Below, one piece after another: positions 63,273 to 64,000 of a DNA stretch of 64,000 nucleotides; the first letter of the stretch is position 1, and each line of letters opens with the position of its first letter. The notes under the pieces are model-generated. The model was not told the origin of the DNA, made no database searches, and saw nothing but the letters and a program-made list of their open reading frames with translations. The stretch covers positions 140,252 to 204,251 of the forward strand of contig JH720315.1 in NCBI GenBank assembly GCA_000231825.2, written 5' to 3'. Source of the DNA: Tetrahymena elliotti 4EA. Lineage: Eukaryota; Ciliophora; Oligohymenophorea; Hymenostomatida; Tetrahymenidae. A program made the position numbers and the translations under genes.

Positions 63273-63770
63273 ATTATATTTTATCTTAAATAAAGTTGTA
63301 TACAAAAATCAAAAATATATATTTTGATTCATTTTGATTACCTACAAATTAAACAAATTATTATTAATTTTCCTTGTTCAATTAATTAAATGAATATTAT
63401 TACAAATACTAAATATGAATTATCATAAATAACAAAAAAAGTTGAAAATTTATCATTTTTAAAAATTAAATATTAATACTTTATTAATTTTTTATTTAAT
63501 GTGTTCAATTATTAATATTTAATTTTTAGTTTAGCTTTTTTGTTGCGAATTTTTTACTGATTAAAATTTAGGTTAATTTATAAATAATATTTTGCTTAAC
63601 CTTTTTTTGATAAGGCATAATGTTATATAATTTAAGATATTTCATATTTAAATTTTTTAATTTGATTGAATGAGAAAGTAAATAAAAGAATTTCTAATTT
63701 TGTATGAATAAAATAATTCACAAAATGTAACAAAAAAATTGTAAATAATTATTCATTAATTTTAATTTAT
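63273..63770. other. Spacer between convergent genes
   Basis: A/T-rich 3' flanks of the membrane-protein gene (plus) and the serpin gene (minus). Nothing else is supported. Confidence 0.5.
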
Positions 63771-64000
63771 TCATTTTGAAGGATCAGTAATCCTTCCTAA
63801 AAATAGAATAGTTCCAGATGGAATATGTGTAATTGTGAATAAGAAAGGTCTATTACAATTAACTTCAGGACTTTCACTTATCATAGCCATGCCTCTGCTC
63901 ATAATGACAGCTGTAGCTGCTGCTGCTTCTGTTCCTAATTCATTCACTTCTATTACTGCTTGGTGGATTACATTTGAAATAAAAAGAATTTCATTATCAC
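63771..64000 (-). CDS. Serpin, C-terminal part, running off the right edge
   Basis: On the minus strand, 230 bp encode the last 75 residues of a serpin (protease inhibitor fold). Visible are the helix/strand before the loop (ISNVIHQAVIEVNELG), the proximal hinge of the reactive-centre loop (GTEAAAATAV), and the strands after it (PEVNCNRPFLF, then GTILFLGRITDPSK) up to TGA 63771-63773. The hinge has the small residues needed for loop insertion, so this is probably an inhibitory serpin. The scissile bond cannot be fixed exactly; an Arg-Gly lies near the expected P1, and the loop is about four residues longer than in classic serpins. The rest of the gene is outside the window. Confidence 0.93.
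   Translation of the reverse strand, partial: DNEILFISNVIHQAVIEVNELGTEAAAATAVIMSRGMAMISESPEVNCNRPFLFTITHIPSGTILFLGRITDPSK

Overview
The window is ciliate nuclear DNA, very probably macronuclear Tetrahymena. Long reading frames contain many TAA and TAG codons that must be read as glutamine, only TGA stops, the sequence is about 75-80% A+T, and short GTAA...AG introns of about 45-110 nt interrupt most genes. Conventional stop-to-stop ORFs are therefore nearly meaningless here, and the genes below were assembled by reading TAA/TAG as Gln and placing introns by frame. For eight multi-exon models (403, 613, 2037, 1019, 953, 254, 595 and 284 aa) I summed the exon lengths and all come out divisible by three. 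|| Layout. 1-9.5 kb: a truncated minus-strand gene, a multi-pass membrane protein with a His/Ser/Gly-rich loop, and a divergent protein kinase gene whose 3' part is the outstanding feature of the window. From 5.25 to 9.52 kb the kinase frame appears to be shattered into 68 micro-exons, 60 of them exactly 3 nt long, separated by 69 small introns, all phase 2. 12-19 kb: a large cysteine-rich/REJ/GPS-like receptor-type membrane protein. 19.7-26.2 kb: two tandem leucine-rich-repeat genes in which each repeat sits on its own exon. 26.7-30.3 kb: a large low-complexity protein of unknown role. || 31.7-64 kb is a denser housekeeping region: 2-oxoglutarate dehydrogenase E1, a small Q-rich protein, a WW-domain/CWC2-type splicing factor, a mitochondrial p32/MAM33 protein, a small membrane protein, a BUD20/ZNF593 ribosome-export zinc finger, a ZNF598/Hel2 ribosome-collision E3 ligase, a WDR61/SKI8 WD40 protein, a kinase-TPR fusion, the SPB1 rRNA methyltransferase, a 582-aa polytopic membrane protein and the C-terminus of a serpin. 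Several act in mRNA/ribosome handling (CWC2, BUD20, ZNF598, SPB1, WDR61), but they are separate genes on both strands and I see no operon-like organisation. || Intergenic DNA is 80-90% A+T. I found no convincing tRNA, rRNA, transposon, telomere repeat or CRISPR array.
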